A stretch of DNA of 64,000 nucleotides from Gnetum montanum (taxonomy: Eukaryota > Streptophyta > Gnetopsida > Gnetales > Gnetaceae), in contig MNCI01014982.1 in NCBI GenBank assembly GCA_015680685.1, forward strand, positions 100,073 through 164,072, in the 5' to 3' direction. Below the pieces are notes generated by a model. It saw only the letters and a program-made list of their open reading frames with translations. It had not been told where the DNA came from and ran no database searches. Both the position numbers and the translations under genes were made by a program. This document shows positions 45,781 through 57,420 of the stretch, piece by piece; position 1 is the stretch's first letter; each line of letters opens with the position of its first letter.

Positions 45781-47139
45781 GATACAATGGTGTGATGGTT
45801 GCTTCCAACGGGGGTATGCATATTATGGTTTGCCTATTATATCTAGTTCTTACCTTAGCATTTTAGTTTCAGGAAACTGAGTTACACTTTCTTTCATGCA
45901 ATAAGCAGTGAGTCCATGACATTCGACCACTCACACTTTTCTATGGTGTCCTAGGATCAGGAGAACTATAGTCCCTTTTCCATTAATCAAATTCAACAAA
46001 TCTTTGACCTTGGTGGATTCTAAACTTGGAAAGGACCCAAGTGGTAAGGAATAGGATGTGACTTCAAGGGGATGTGGTGGACTACGTGTCCTCCTACGAT
46101 ATCTCATGCATTGCTATCCTTAGGGATTCCTTTTTGCTCCATGATGAAGCATAATAGGAAGCTAACATGTCCTTGCATGGTGTGGTTCCCATTTGAAAAA
46201 ATAAAAGGAAAGAAAAGAAAAAAAAAGAGAAAAAAGAAGAAGAAAAAATAGGAGAAAAACAACAATCGGAATTCAAAGCACACCCCTTGGACCAACCAAT
46301 ATATCCTTGCATGGTGTGGTTCCTATTCAAAAAATAAAATAAAAAAAATAATGGGAATTCAAAGCACATCCCTTGGATCAAATAATGAGCTACAAGCATT
46401 GGTTATGGGACTCGAAAGCCATGTTACCAAAGCCTGAAAGTCCCCTCTAACTAAGGCCCTTCCTTACTTCCTATTTCCCTTTCCTTCTCTATAAGAAATG
46501 GGATTTGGTCTCTGAGGGCATGTGTATGTCTTAAGTAGGTGGGTTGGTATTAGTCCATCACTAGGACATCACTAACCATGGTCAGTCTTGGTCCAGACCT
46601 TGAACGGATTCTTGTTGAGTCACTTAACCACATACTTCACAAAGGGACTGTATCAATCTTGACCTCAACACTTCATTCCACATGCTCTCCCCCTCATCCA
46701 TTGCTCTTCGTTCCTCACTTAACTGCTAGTTTCATGTTTTGATTGTGTATCTTGGTTTGCTGGTACTTGTAAATCCTTTAGTTAGTTCTCAGAGATACGA
46801 GTATTAATCCTCAGTGACCATTCATTCACTATGGGATCCATGGACTCCTAGGTTGAAGATGTGCAAGGGTAAACATGGTTGGAGCCTGCTATGGAAGGAC
46901 CCACTTACATATCCTTTGGTTTTGCTTATTAATCTCCTTCTCCTTTGATATAATAGGGTGCCTATTTTTATGTTGTCCATCGTGAGGCTCTCCACTACCC
47001 AAGCTTTATATTATGATGTTCTCCTACATTTGAATCTTCTTTTGCAATCAACATCCCTTCCTCTTTGTTTCATGTTGTTCTTGGATCTCTAAGCTCTTGA
47101 ATGACTCCAATTTTATCCTAATATTCGTAGATTTGAGCC
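45781..47139 (+). other. Inter-ORF region of element C with conserved blocks
   Basis: It contains GCAGTGAGTCCATGACATTC (45905), GTGACTTCAAGGGGA (46059) and CCTGCTATGGAAGGACCCA (46885-46903), shared in order with A and B. No coding domain is recognised. Confidence 0.6.
46170..46387. repeat. Tandem duplication with expanded purine run
   Basis: Copy 1 (46170-46303) and copy 2 (46304-46387) both begin TCCTTGCATGGTGTGGTTCC and end with GGAATTCAAAGCACA(C/T)CCCTTGGA. The A/G-rich middle is about 50 bases longer in copy 1. The ORFs called on the minus strand here come from the homopurine run. Confidence 0.8.
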
Positions 47140-47275
47140 TTTAATTCATCGGTCAGCGATGGTCAATGTAGCTGAATAGCTACATCGATGTGGCCCTGTA
47201 TATGCAACCACCTACATTTACACAGCCCCGTTTATGTGGCCCCATTGATGTAACACCCAAACTGCTATATATACA
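47140..47275 (+). promoter_or_regulatory. Internal U3-like repeat block with TATA box, element C
   Basis: GCTACATCGATGTGGCCC, TTTATGTGGCCCCATTGATG and related words precede CTGCTATATATACACACG (47258-47275). The LTR of the same element has CGTTGATGTGGCCTCATCAAC followed by CTACTATAAATATGC. The block lies about 520 bases upstream of ORF3. A promoter role is inferred from the match to U3. Confidence 0.5.
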
Positions 47276-47794
47276 CACGTCAAGCTTTGGAATTTTATCC
47301 ATTTTCTCATAATGCTAAGGCAGTTTTTTAAGTTTTCTGCATCCAATCTCCTTCTTGAGCACATGACCTTCCTACCACTTGTCCACATCTACTTGTTCCT
47401 TCACCCTTTTTCTACTGGAGGTATGGTCTGCATCGTGGGGGCCCATGATTATGTATATTGTGATAATATGGCTAACCTAAGACTTAACGCATCACAGACT
47501 TAACACGACTTAATGCATTGAAGACTTAATGCCTCCTAGGGTTAATCACATAATTAGCTTTAATGCCTTCTAGGGTTAATCAAAATGTCTCTTAAGGTTA
47601 ATCAAAGAATTAGCTTTAATTCATAACCTTTCAACTACACTTTGGGACACCACGTGTAATGGTTTACATACACCACCTTAGATCAAATAGAATGCACATG
47701 TCACTGTCATAGCTGGGCCATCATGAGAAGGTATATTATTTCCATTTTGGACAGCATGCACACATTTTAATTCATGGTTATGTTATGATTGCAG
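47276..47794 (+). promoter_or_regulatory. ORF3 leader and splice-acceptor-like junction, element C
   Basis: The leader begins with GGCAGTTTTTTAAGTTTTCTGC, like those of A and B. It contains three copies of a TTAATGC-ending word near 47490-47580 and closes with TTATGATTGCAG directly before the ATG at 47795. The 63-codon ORF at 47312-47503 has no relatives in A or B. Confidence 0.45.
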
Positions 47795-50520
47795 ATGGCA
47801 CAAAAACCAAGGCATCCAAGGAAGGAAGGACTATCACAACCTTGGGAGAAGTGACCTAGAACCAGAAGGGAATGAGGAATGCGATCTCAAGAGCACACAA
47901 AGGGCTCACATGCAGTTGGCCCTCTCCATGAGGAACCTGACATGGAATCTGTTCATCAAATTCCTAAAGAAGAGGTTTCCATAAAACAAGTGCGTAGGGA
48001 CGAGAGTCCAGCAAGAGTGCCATAGCTTGAGATCACCTTGACCAGGTCTTGCCTTGATGCTATCAAGCTGAAAGAGCTGCAAAAAATGGTCTTTCAAGAA
48101 TTGAACTTCAAAATATTCCTAGAAAGTACACCAGAAGAAGTTAAAAGTCAGCTACAAACTTCTCCCATGTGGTCAATCATCACATCCAGGGGTGAGTGGT
48201 ATCTAGGAAAAACCTATCTCTTATGGACAAATTAGCAACCAAGGTCGTGAGTAAGAATCAAAGACATCCATGTGTCTTACTCTGTAGAGGTAATCACATA
48301 AGCTCTTGGGTTGCTTGAGATTAGGGCTGATGTGGCAGAAATTTCAAAACAAGCAGACCCTAAGGTGAAAGTAGAGTGAACCAAGTGATGTTATGGGGTA
48401 GATCGTAAGGAGTTTGGCACATTCACCCCACAAAAAGAGTTTACTCCAAATTTGTATCTTACCACTTAAATCCAATGATAAGACCCAACAAAATCACTAC
48501 CTTCTCTGCTTGTGCATGTGCCACTTTAAGCGGGAAATTTCCTATCAACCTTCCATAGTTACTCTTCTTGGAAATTGAGAAATGGTTTATAGAAAATGAA
48601 TGTGGAAGTTGAGCTTTGTCCTTTTCCTACTTGATTAAAAAATTATGCAAATGGACAAGGATAACACGATATGCCAATGACACACTCTACCAATTATGTT
48701 GTGATGTGAAATGATGAAAGATTAAACACCTACCACAACAAAAACAAAGGAAGAGCAACAAGCACCTCCACCGTCTGCACAAGCAACATTGTTAGACTCG
48801 CACACGGTCACAGAGCACATACATGAGATTCAATAGTTGCTCCTATGCCACTAGGAGCAATAACAGAGAACCAGCAATGGTGAAGACCCTTCTATGTATC
48901 ACCCTACCTTGAGCCATCTAAAATAAGTGGCTCAATTTCTGAGCTTGCTGGAGAGGGCAGGGCCGATGCTTTCGAACACATGAACACAAGTGCTCACGAG
49001 AATAAACCCTAGTGCTCAAGAAGTAATGGTATCAATGACCCAACACTTATTTCCAAACATTTTAGGAAATGCTACTACTTTCTCGGTGTGTTTGGAGGAA
49101 GGTGAAGGTGCAACTATCCTAGTAATGCAGCATCAAGGACAAGAAGTTGCAGTAGAAGTGGTGGCCGACACAATCACCACGGCTCTCAATGCACCTATGG
49201 TGCTTGTAGTGGATGTACATGGGCTTACAGATGTGCAGATGTCTACAAGTAGTTAGAGTGGCAGACTCAATGTAGCATAATATGAAGAATTATTTGATCG
49301 AATGGTGAGAACCAGGAAACCACTTCTAGATATCTTTGACCTTCCAAAAAATATCACTGCAACCTAGTCAAAGCTGCTCTCAGCAAAGGGCAAGTGGCTC
49401 ATCCTAGAGGAGCAATTGGAAGTATCTCAAGCAAACAATCATCCTAGAGTTGGTGATCTTCGATAAGTCCTTAGTGGAAGCTCGTTCTTATTATCTAAAT
49501 AAGGACTTGGTAGAGGTTTTCCAGGAGAATGTGGGGTTGACCATAGAAGTTCATCACCTACGTAATGTTGGTCTTGAAAATCAACAAATGAAGGATTTTA
49601 TTCGCCAACAATAGGAGAAGCTAGCTAGGGTAAACATCGATGTGAGAAGATTGGCTACCAAAAATTGTAATCTGTCAATGGAGGAAGTTTAAGCCTTGCG
49701 ATAGAAGACAACCATTGAAATCACCACTTTGAAGAATGAGGCCCTCAAGTTTGAATGAGTGAAAAATCATTATAGGGACCAAGTGGGATTGCAAAAAAAA
49801 ATTAATGAGAAAGAAATCCAAGTCGCAAAGGCTAAGATGAATCAAGCCCTTCAATAGCTCAAGGAAGGAGGTGAGGTATGACAACCCATCTTTGATGGAT
49901 TAAATGCCTACAACCAAGCTAAGATTCATCTCAAGGAGCTGTAGATTGAAGAAATGATAGAATATATGGAACTAGCCAATCTTCATTATGAAAACCTAGT
50001 CATGCTTATAGCAGGGAGGCCGTGGTCAAACCTTGAGAAGAAAGTGGCCAGCTCATTTTCTTTATATGAGGGTGAGTTAAAGGTGCATAAAGAGATAAAG
50101 AAAAAGTCGAAAATAGCAAATGTAGACCTCAAAGTTCTTCACATCTACTTTAAAGGGTAACGCTTTATTGCAAAGAACTTAGCTCAATGGATGGATGACT
50201 ACCAGCGGTTGCAAGCATCAATCTGAGCATTCGATATGGAATGAAAATAGTTTGCTTCCTAGTTCGTCAATTTAAAGGATCTATTCCCTGCACTTCCATG
50301 TCCTTGGGATGTTCCTATTCTAGCACACATTGGTGAAGCCACTTGGACTGTGAATGATCCTAGATGTAAAGAAGATAAAATGAGGGCTCTGTTGGAGGCT
50401 TTCCAATTGCCTTCAGAAGTTGCAATAGCCGCAGGACAACCACAACTACCACATCAACCACCACATGCACCTGAAGCTGGTGAGGGCCTATCAGAACCAC
50501 TACCACTAGGAACTACATGA
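47795..50520 (+). pseudogene. ORF3 of element C, unidentified protein with coiled coil
   Basis: The ATG follows the conserved acceptor-like sequence. The N-terminus is basic (MAQKPRHPRK). The shared block includes LEITLTRSCLDAIKL, ELNFKIFLES, SPMWSIITS, EWYLGKTYLLW, DIHVSYSVEVI and ALGL. A long middle part (48300-49370) is Thr/His/Ala-rich and poorly kept. The C-terminal third is charged and helical (EYMELANLHYENLVML, IAKNLAQWMDDYQRL) and very like B. It ends in a Pro/His-rich tail (PQLPHQPPHAPEAG...PLGTT stop). Many stops. It is comparable in position to the extra 3' ORFs of Tat/Athila elements, and no envelope features are visible. Confidence 0.68.
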
Positions 50521-50742
50521 TCCTCTTTAGCAACTTTAGCATCTTGACAGGGTTGTGAGTCCATTATTATCAAGGTGTTCAATTTTGTTGTCCACGAACA
50601 CCACAGTTTTGTAATTTTCTTTTGTACACTCAGGCACTTAGTGTGTTGCTAGCGTCAATGTGTGTCTCGATGTGTTTTGTCATGTGTGTCACTAGTAACC
50701 TCATACCTTCCAAATTGTAACAAACTTGTGGATGAGTTTTCA
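50521..50742 (+). other. 3' untranslated region of element C
   Basis: Between the ORF3 stop and the polypurine tract. It contains a GTGTGT-rich piece near 50640-50690. No gene is seen. Confidence 0.5.
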
Positions 50743-50758
50743 CTTAGTCGTGGGGGTA
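50743..50758 (+). other. Polypurine tract of element C
   Basis: CTTAGTCGTGGGGGTA abuts the 3' LTR start TGATGAAGC. The G-rich core fits tracts used by Athila/Tat elements. Confidence 0.75.
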
Positions 50759-51521
50759 TGATGAAGCATCTAGTCAACTATGTTGACTGGGCTGCGTCGA
50801 TGTGATCCCATTGACACATATTTCTAGGTGTTAACATGGCCTTGTCAATGAAGATTCCATCCTCTACTATAAATATGCATGCACCCATTGCCTTTATGAC
50901 ATCTTTTTGTTCAAGTTGTAGTGAAGCTCTTGTAGTTTGTTTTCATAGGAGCTAGATTATTTTCCAAGTGCCCAAAGACATAGTTCAAAGAGTGTATGGC
51001 TCTTTATTCGAGCACTAATGTACCTAAGCCCATTGGCATGAATGGTAATAAAGATGAGCTTTTTGAACATTCCTTTTAGTAGTCCACAAGAACACATAAG
51101 CATGACCACCTCGAACATATGTTTGACACTTGGCAACCCAGTGAAGCTTAACATCTAGCAACCCAATAGTGATTAGGACATGCTCGGGATGTGCACGGAG
51201 GGTGGGACCAACTGCTTATGCTAGATATAGTTGAGTGATAGCATAGGGAAATCTTAAATTATCTAGCCCTTTACTCCCTATATTAGAAGAAATAGATATT
51301 ACAGATAAAAGAAAACATATAAAAATCATATGCCTTAGTCTCACTTAACCATCATTCTAGAATGTCACAAGTGAGGTTGAGAGGACAACGACCATTCTAA
51401 CTAGGATTTTGATGGCTAGAATACTGTGTGTAAGTGCTCACAGTCTTCAGAATCTAATCGGATCATATGTGAATGCTCGTGATTCGTATGGTTGGGTGTA
51501 GGGGTACCTCACTGCTCATCA
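50759..51521 (+). repeat. Element C 3' LTR
   Basis: Pairs with 38391-39303 and has the same ends. It lacks the 31-bp duplication and about 40 bp of the U3 repeats. The TATA-like CTATAAATA is at 50866-50874. Confidence 0.9.
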
Positions 51522-51526
51522 GTCAT

Positions 51527-51600
51527 TAATGAATTATGGAAAGAACTTCCATTTAACATTGTAAGTGAAGAGAATGAGGAGTACAAAATCATGTAACAAA
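51527..51600 (+). pseudogene. Element D coding sequence resumed after C; candidate splice donor
   Basis: The reading from the D protease side continues without a stop after the second GTCAT (NELWKELPFNIV). GTAAGT at 51561-51566 is a consensus plant 5' splice site within this stretch. With the TGCAG at 60480-60484 it would bound a very large intron. Inference only. Confidence 0.45.
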
Positions 51601-52384
51601 GACCTTACAGATTCCCTAATTTTTTGAAGATTAGAAAATAATTGCATGGTTAAATATGTCGCTTAGTTTCTTAACCTTTCACAATGTGATGTAGCCTTTT
51701 GATTTGCAGTCTTGTTTTCAACTTTCAATTATATATCTTCAGTTTTATCTTATAATATTTTATCTTGTTACATCATATTTACTATTTTACTACATTTTTG
51801 CGTTAAATTACGAGTCATGCCTACTTTTCTTTACATTTATATAAAGCTACAAAATGATATAAAGACTAGAAATTGTGAAAAAAAAAACATGGCTTGCCAA
51901 AGCCTGAAACTAGTGATCTACCAAGGCCTAAAATTAGCAAATTTATGGCCTCCTTTACCATTCTATTATGTAGGTTATAGCCCATCTGTTTCATCACTTT
52001 ACTTTCAATTTTTACTTAAAAGTTACACCTTGTTTCATACTTTTATACTCCATTTTATCGCCAAATTTTATTTTGCAACCTTATTATTCTAACTTATTAC
52101 CTTTCACATGAAGAATAAAAACTATAAAATACAAACCAAACTATAAAATAGAGACTAAAAATTTAAAGCCAAACTAGTAGCCATGGTAACACTATGTGAC
52201 AAATACTATAAAATAATAGAATATTCATGTTTGATAGCCATAGTTGCACTATGCAACACATGAAAACAAAAGAATAACAATCATACATAGTCTTCAAGGC
52301 TATGTTATCCATAATTAAAATAACTATAATAGCATAACAGCAACAAAAAATGACATGTCCAGCAATGACCAAGGCTAAGCCATA
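51601..52384. other. AT-rich segment of D, unassigned
   Basis: T-rich to about 52080, then A-rich with repeated ACTATAAAAT words. The 126-codon ORF at 51712-52092 lies in low-complexity T-rich DNA and shows no domain. Confidence 0.4.
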
Positions 52385-55130
52385 GGAGGAGGAGGGGAAT
52401 CATTGATGTCATCACTAACATCACCATGATCATCACCTAAAGCCTATGAACAATGAAACATACAATGATTAGTAACCATAATGACCAAGGAATATAATCA
52501 TAAAAAATAGAAATAATTATAACATAAAACTTAAAACATATTTTTCACCAACCTTAGGGGATTTGGAAGCAATGTCTTCAGGAGAAAAATTTTGAAGGCT
52601 AGTTTCTAACTTATGAAGAATTTGCTCTTCACTCATATTAGCCTAGTCAATTTCTCCTAAATCCACTCCTACCAAGATATTTCTTCTTTCTATATCCATC
52701 CACTAAGGTGGAGAATGGGGTAGGTTAACTATGCTAGTTTTTCTAGACATAGTAGTAATTTGAAAAGTGGGAGAATCAATAGCCATCATTGATTTTGAAA
52801 ACATATTAAAGATGTCATTTGCACCTATCTTCTACACAAATAGCTTGTGTTTCCACCATTTCATGGCCTCCTCATGTCATAACTTTACGTAACTCTCATT
52901 TTCTACCTTGTATTCTCACTTGTGTACCTTTTTTTCCTTTCTTCATTCCAATATCCAAGCACTATAATCTCTCCACTCCTTGAACTTCCAAACTAGTAGC
53001 TCCATCTGTATGTCTTTCTCAACATTGCTCCTACCTAGAACAGCCTTACTTTGGATGACACTCTAGTAGCATGACCACTCGATTTCCTTAGAATGCAAAG
53101 AGTCTCTATTGGCCACACTATCCATTATAAACTCTTTGCAATCTCTAAGGCTCTTGATCTCAGCTACATGTTGCTTATTTTCCTTTTCCAAGGCCACAAC
53201 CCTCTTTGACAGAAACTCATTGGAGTGTTGGGACTCCCAACTTGTCTTAGCTCACAATACACCATACTTGGTAGTCCCTTTGTACAACCTTTATATAACA
53301 TTATCTACTTTAAGTGGTAGCTTAGGGAGATCATCAAGTCTAATGCCATGCATAGAATCCTATTTAACTTTCAACACTATCATAGCCAAAAACATAAGAA
53401 AAATATAATAAAAATAATAAATAAAATAAAATAAAAATATAATAAAAACATTCAAAACACTTTAAAAACTCCTTAGAACATGTAGCCTTAAAAAATAAAA
53501 ACCATAAAAATTAAAAATTAAAACAATGTAAAGCAAAAACATTGAACTTACCAAATCCAAGAGTTATCTATTACGATCTTTGAATCATGTCATCTAAAAT
53601 TCTTTGCATGAACTCTATCTTGTTTGGGGCCTCCACCCAAGATGTGGGATAGAATGTAGATGTAGATTCTTTAGGAGGAGGCTCATGCACTACAATGACC
53701 ACAACTATCAAATACACTTTACAATAAAAGTGTGCTCAACTTAAAATAAAAACATAAACATCATTAAGGTTTACTAAAAAAATCATGAGGTACATCCATT
53801 GAAGGATTACTTTTTGGAGGCAATCATCAAAGATCAAATCCATAACATCTAGAGCTTTCATGGATGTTCTTTCTTCTATCTTCTTGCATTGTTGCTCCTT
53901 CTATATGGTAGTTTCTATAGTTAGTTCCTATTTCTTCCCTACAAAAAATTGCATTCAACTAAGATAAAAAAATTAGCAAAACTATTTTAATAATAAAAAT
54001 CCAACAAAATATAAATATAAAACAAGAAAATAGAACCAAAAATTAAAAATGTGAAAATATAAAAATATACATACCTCTAATAGAATCATTGACTTGGTTA
54101 AGTCTAATGGAAAACTTCCTATGTGATAGTTGATTAATAGCAAGAGCACTTTCTTGAGCTCATGGCCTTTTCATCTTTTTCCTAACAGTGTCACCTGCTT
54201 TTGCACACACCCTTTTTTCTTGATTTACATTATCACATGCACCCTAGGGCTCCATCCCCATGCTATTAGAAGAATAATCATGCATACCACTAAAATTCCT
54301 AGTGGTAATAGACAATGATTCACTCACATCCTCCATGAGTGGTTCTTCGAAATGCATCACCTCTACAATGTGTTCTACCCACGGCTTGAAAAGTTGGAAA
54401 GCATTCCTTGACATGCACTTTTCATTCTTTCTAATCACCATGAACTCCATAAATCTTCTAGGTTATGTATAGAAAAATGTGAAATGCATGTGATATATGG
54501 AGTTAAGCTTATTACAAAGTTTTGGACTTCATCTGATAGCCTAGTGACCAAAACAATAGCCTAGTCAAACCTTGTCCCATAACATTTCCATTGTCCAAGC
54601 CTATTGAATCCCTATTATTTTCTTCTAGAATAGTAGCACAAAGAGGATCTAGAATGGAAAAGAGGGTAAGTCTCATTGACTTCTTCAACTTTGCACCTAT
54701 TAAAAGATAATGCAACACTAGAAGAAGAGCTAAGCCAAGCCTCCATTTCCTCTCTATGATGTGTATCCTTCCCTAGTTTAATGGCTACCTTAACACCACT
54801 AGAAGGTATGCCAAAGAGATCACTAAATATAGACTCATTAATGCTCAAAACTACAAGAATACCATGAACATGAATGATGAATTTAGTAACCTCATTAAAA
54901 TAATCAATCACATTCAACATCTCAAAAGGAAACATTCATGAACTAGGCAACGTGAATAGGTCAAACAAACCTACAATGGTAAGCCTCTGTTAGATATTCT
55001 TAGGAGCTCTTTCTACTATACATTCCATTGATAAGTTCACATCACCCCATTTAAGTTGAATTTTCTCCTCAACATGGCTTGAAATGGTCACAGTGATTAA
55101 AGACTGATAGACAGAATCTATGGCAAACAT
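52385..55130 (-). pseudogene. Antisense multi-exon gene-like unit inside D
   Basis: On the minus strand protein-like segments are separated by AT-rich stretches with GT-AG borders: AG|GTATGTATA (54077) to TTTTTTGTAG (53944); GGTAAGTTC (53552) to an AG near 53358; AAG|GTTGGTG (52554) to TGTTCATAG (52445), phase 0. Segments include an FPFEMLNVIDYFNEVTKF...FGIPSSG block (54935-54615) like the plant-specific 'transposon protein' region. They also include a coiled coil (KRVVALEKENKQH, near 53180) and an acidic-proline end (DDHGDVSDD, SPPPPMA stop near 52386). Several stops remain. It could be an antisense accessory ORF of D, an ORF3-type fragment of another element, or a captured host gene. Confidence 0.5.
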
Positions 55131-56499
55131 AGTTAACTAGTTAGCCTTATAAAACCATAGAAAACTAAATCTGTAGTATGAAAATTAAAACTAAAAAAGA
55201 ACATTGACCACACTATAACAACTTTCAATAACTAGGCTTAAGTAAAACTAGACCATTAGGTTGAACTAGCATATGTGCTCCTCGTTCTCGATGAGCCCAC
55301 CATGCATGTGTAAAATTAGTTAATACACACATTTAGTACATGCAAGAGTACTACATGAGGTACCTCCCAAACTCATCATCAAGATGGTTCAACACTTAAA
55401 CTCTAATGACATCATCTTGCCTAAACTCTTCCAAAGCTATGTGGGCCAATGATAAAGCTTAATCATTCTACACCAATCCTCCCTAGTTTACCCTATACTT
55501 ACAAGACATGAAGCATAGAAATAATGAGCAAAAACAACACTGAAGCATAAGAAACAAACAATGATGTTAACTTAAGATAGGACTTATGCTTCTAAGTGGT
55601 AGAAAGTCCCTAGAGGATTTTGAAATAGACTATTTATCCTATGACCTATCATTAAGGTGTTGTTAATGTTGTATTGCAAGTACTCCAACATCTCTAAAAT
55701 CTATGATAACCTTCAAATCCCCATTGAATATGAAGTATTATGGTGTTAAGATCATCAACCATGAACTTCAAAATAGAGTTAGATGACCCTTCCAAGAGAG
55801 TCTCTGTGATTATGATTGCAACATCCACAACTAAGTGTAACCATATGATCACATTGTAATTGTGGAGTAGGTACATCAGGAATTCTTTAGTAGTAGGTCT
55901 AAATCATATTGGAGTGCAATTGTCAAGGATCATATTAAGATGTAAGTTCTTTTCTGTAATCATTCTTGTGCAACAAAAAATTTCCACCAACTCAATGACA
56001 ATCAAGGTAGGCTTTAGAAAGGTCCTATACATAGCAAAAACATATAGCCATTAGAACATAGAAAACTATGAAAAATTTAGAACAATATTCAACAAAAACC
56101 AAGCATAAATGACCTATGGAGTGACAACATTAGTGTGAAATAAAAATGCAAAAAATAACCACAAACATGTTTGGCATTCCAAGACAAACCAAGTATAGCC
56201 ACTTTACATCTTATTTCACATCTTAAATTTGACATCTTGATCATTATTTAACTTAGTAAATAAATAGTTAGACATTTTAAAAAATAGTTAACATTCAAAA
56301 GCCTAAATCAAGCATTACCATAACCACTTGATATGAAACCAAGTTTTTGACCATATTAGAACAAAAAATTGATAGCATTGAAATTTAATGAATGGGATTT
56401 TGCAAAGTATGTGGTGAACAAGCTCCAAAAGCTTAAAAATTAGGAATGTGGGTAAAGTGAAAATAAAAAACATAGGTTTTCTTGGCTCATACAATCTAA
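55131..56499. other. Unassigned AT-rich DNA inside D
   Basis: No domain or terminal repeat recognised. The short ORFs at 55694-55876 and 55860-56054 lie on opposite strands and have no features. Confidence 0.4.
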
Positions 56500-57420
56500 A
56501 TGTTGTCAAAAATTCCTACAAAAATCCAAAAACTTCTTATAAATTGTGGTATCAATAATGAATGGTGCCACACACTGACCATAATCCCATAGAAAACCAA
56601 AAATCATGAACAAGTACCAAATGTTTCCAACACTATCCCAACAACCAAAATTTTACAAGAAAAATTCAAAGTTGAACCATCATAGATCCCATGGTTGAAA
56701 AAATTCTATAAAAATTCCAAAAAATTATGGTTGGCCTTGGATACAATGAACATAGCTAGAAAAATCAAAATCTAACATTAATGCTACAAAAACAGTATAG
56801 AAAAAACTCAAAATTGCACAAAATTTTGCCAAAAAACCTTGGTTTGTAGTGAATTGACTATACTAAACACTCTAGAAAAATTCATAAAAAATTTTAAAAA
56901 TTCAAAATTCACAAAAAAAAAACCCTTCTACATTGTTCCTACCATCCCTAGAGATCATAAATGTTAACCAAAAGACCACAAAAATTCCCAAATGCTTCCA
57001 TTTTTTCCATGGATAAACTACAAAATTTTGCAAAAATAGGCTAGAACATGCAAAGGTGGGTTGTGAAAAAATCCATAAAAAATTAAAAAAATATTATTCC
57101 ACCTTCAATTCAACTAAAAAACTAGAATAATATATTTATGCAATTCAAACTACAAAATTTCAACACATGTGGTATAGCAAAAATGTTAAAGTTGAACCAA
57201 AATTAATTGAAACTAGGATAAAAACGTTGAGCATAAGTGTGGAAAAAAATTAAAAATTTTCCATATTGATAACAAAAATTCAAAATTTCACTTCCAATAT
57301 AATTGATAGGCCTAGATCTTTCATTTGGAATGAACAAATTGAAAAATTTCAACCTAGATAAGCCTAGAGATGGGAAAACATTTCTACAAAATTATGAAAA
57401 AATGGAAAAAAAGGTGAGGA
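56500..57420. repeat. Diverged A-rich tandem array, period about 175-190 bp
   Basis: A landmark of the type AAAATTC(C/T)ATAAAAATT(C/T)(C/A)AAAAA recurs near 56508, 56698, 56876, 57067 and 57240. A second landmark, CACAAAATTTT(G/A)C, recurs between them near 56641, 56815, 57009, 57151 and 57380. Units are much diverged. Confidence 0.55.

Larger units (their letters stand above)
38391..51521 (+). mobile_element. Element C: full-length Athila/Tat-like element with gag-pol and ORF3
   Basis: LTRs of 913 and 763 bp with TGATGA...CTCATCA ends enclose 11.5 kb. Perfect target duplications GTCAT flank it (38386-38390, 51522-51526). It inserted into the protease region of D. In order it has a tRNA-Asp primer site, gag, protease, RT, RNase H, integrase, PPT-like palindrome, pyrimidine tract, noncoding blocks, U3-like block, ORF3 and a polypurine tract. 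All ORFs carry stops and frameshifts. It is the only member of its family in the window with pol. Confidence 0.92.

Noticed and set aside
51712-52092. 126-codon plus-strand ORF
   Set aside because: T-rich low-complexity DNA giving a hydrophobic translation without motifs.
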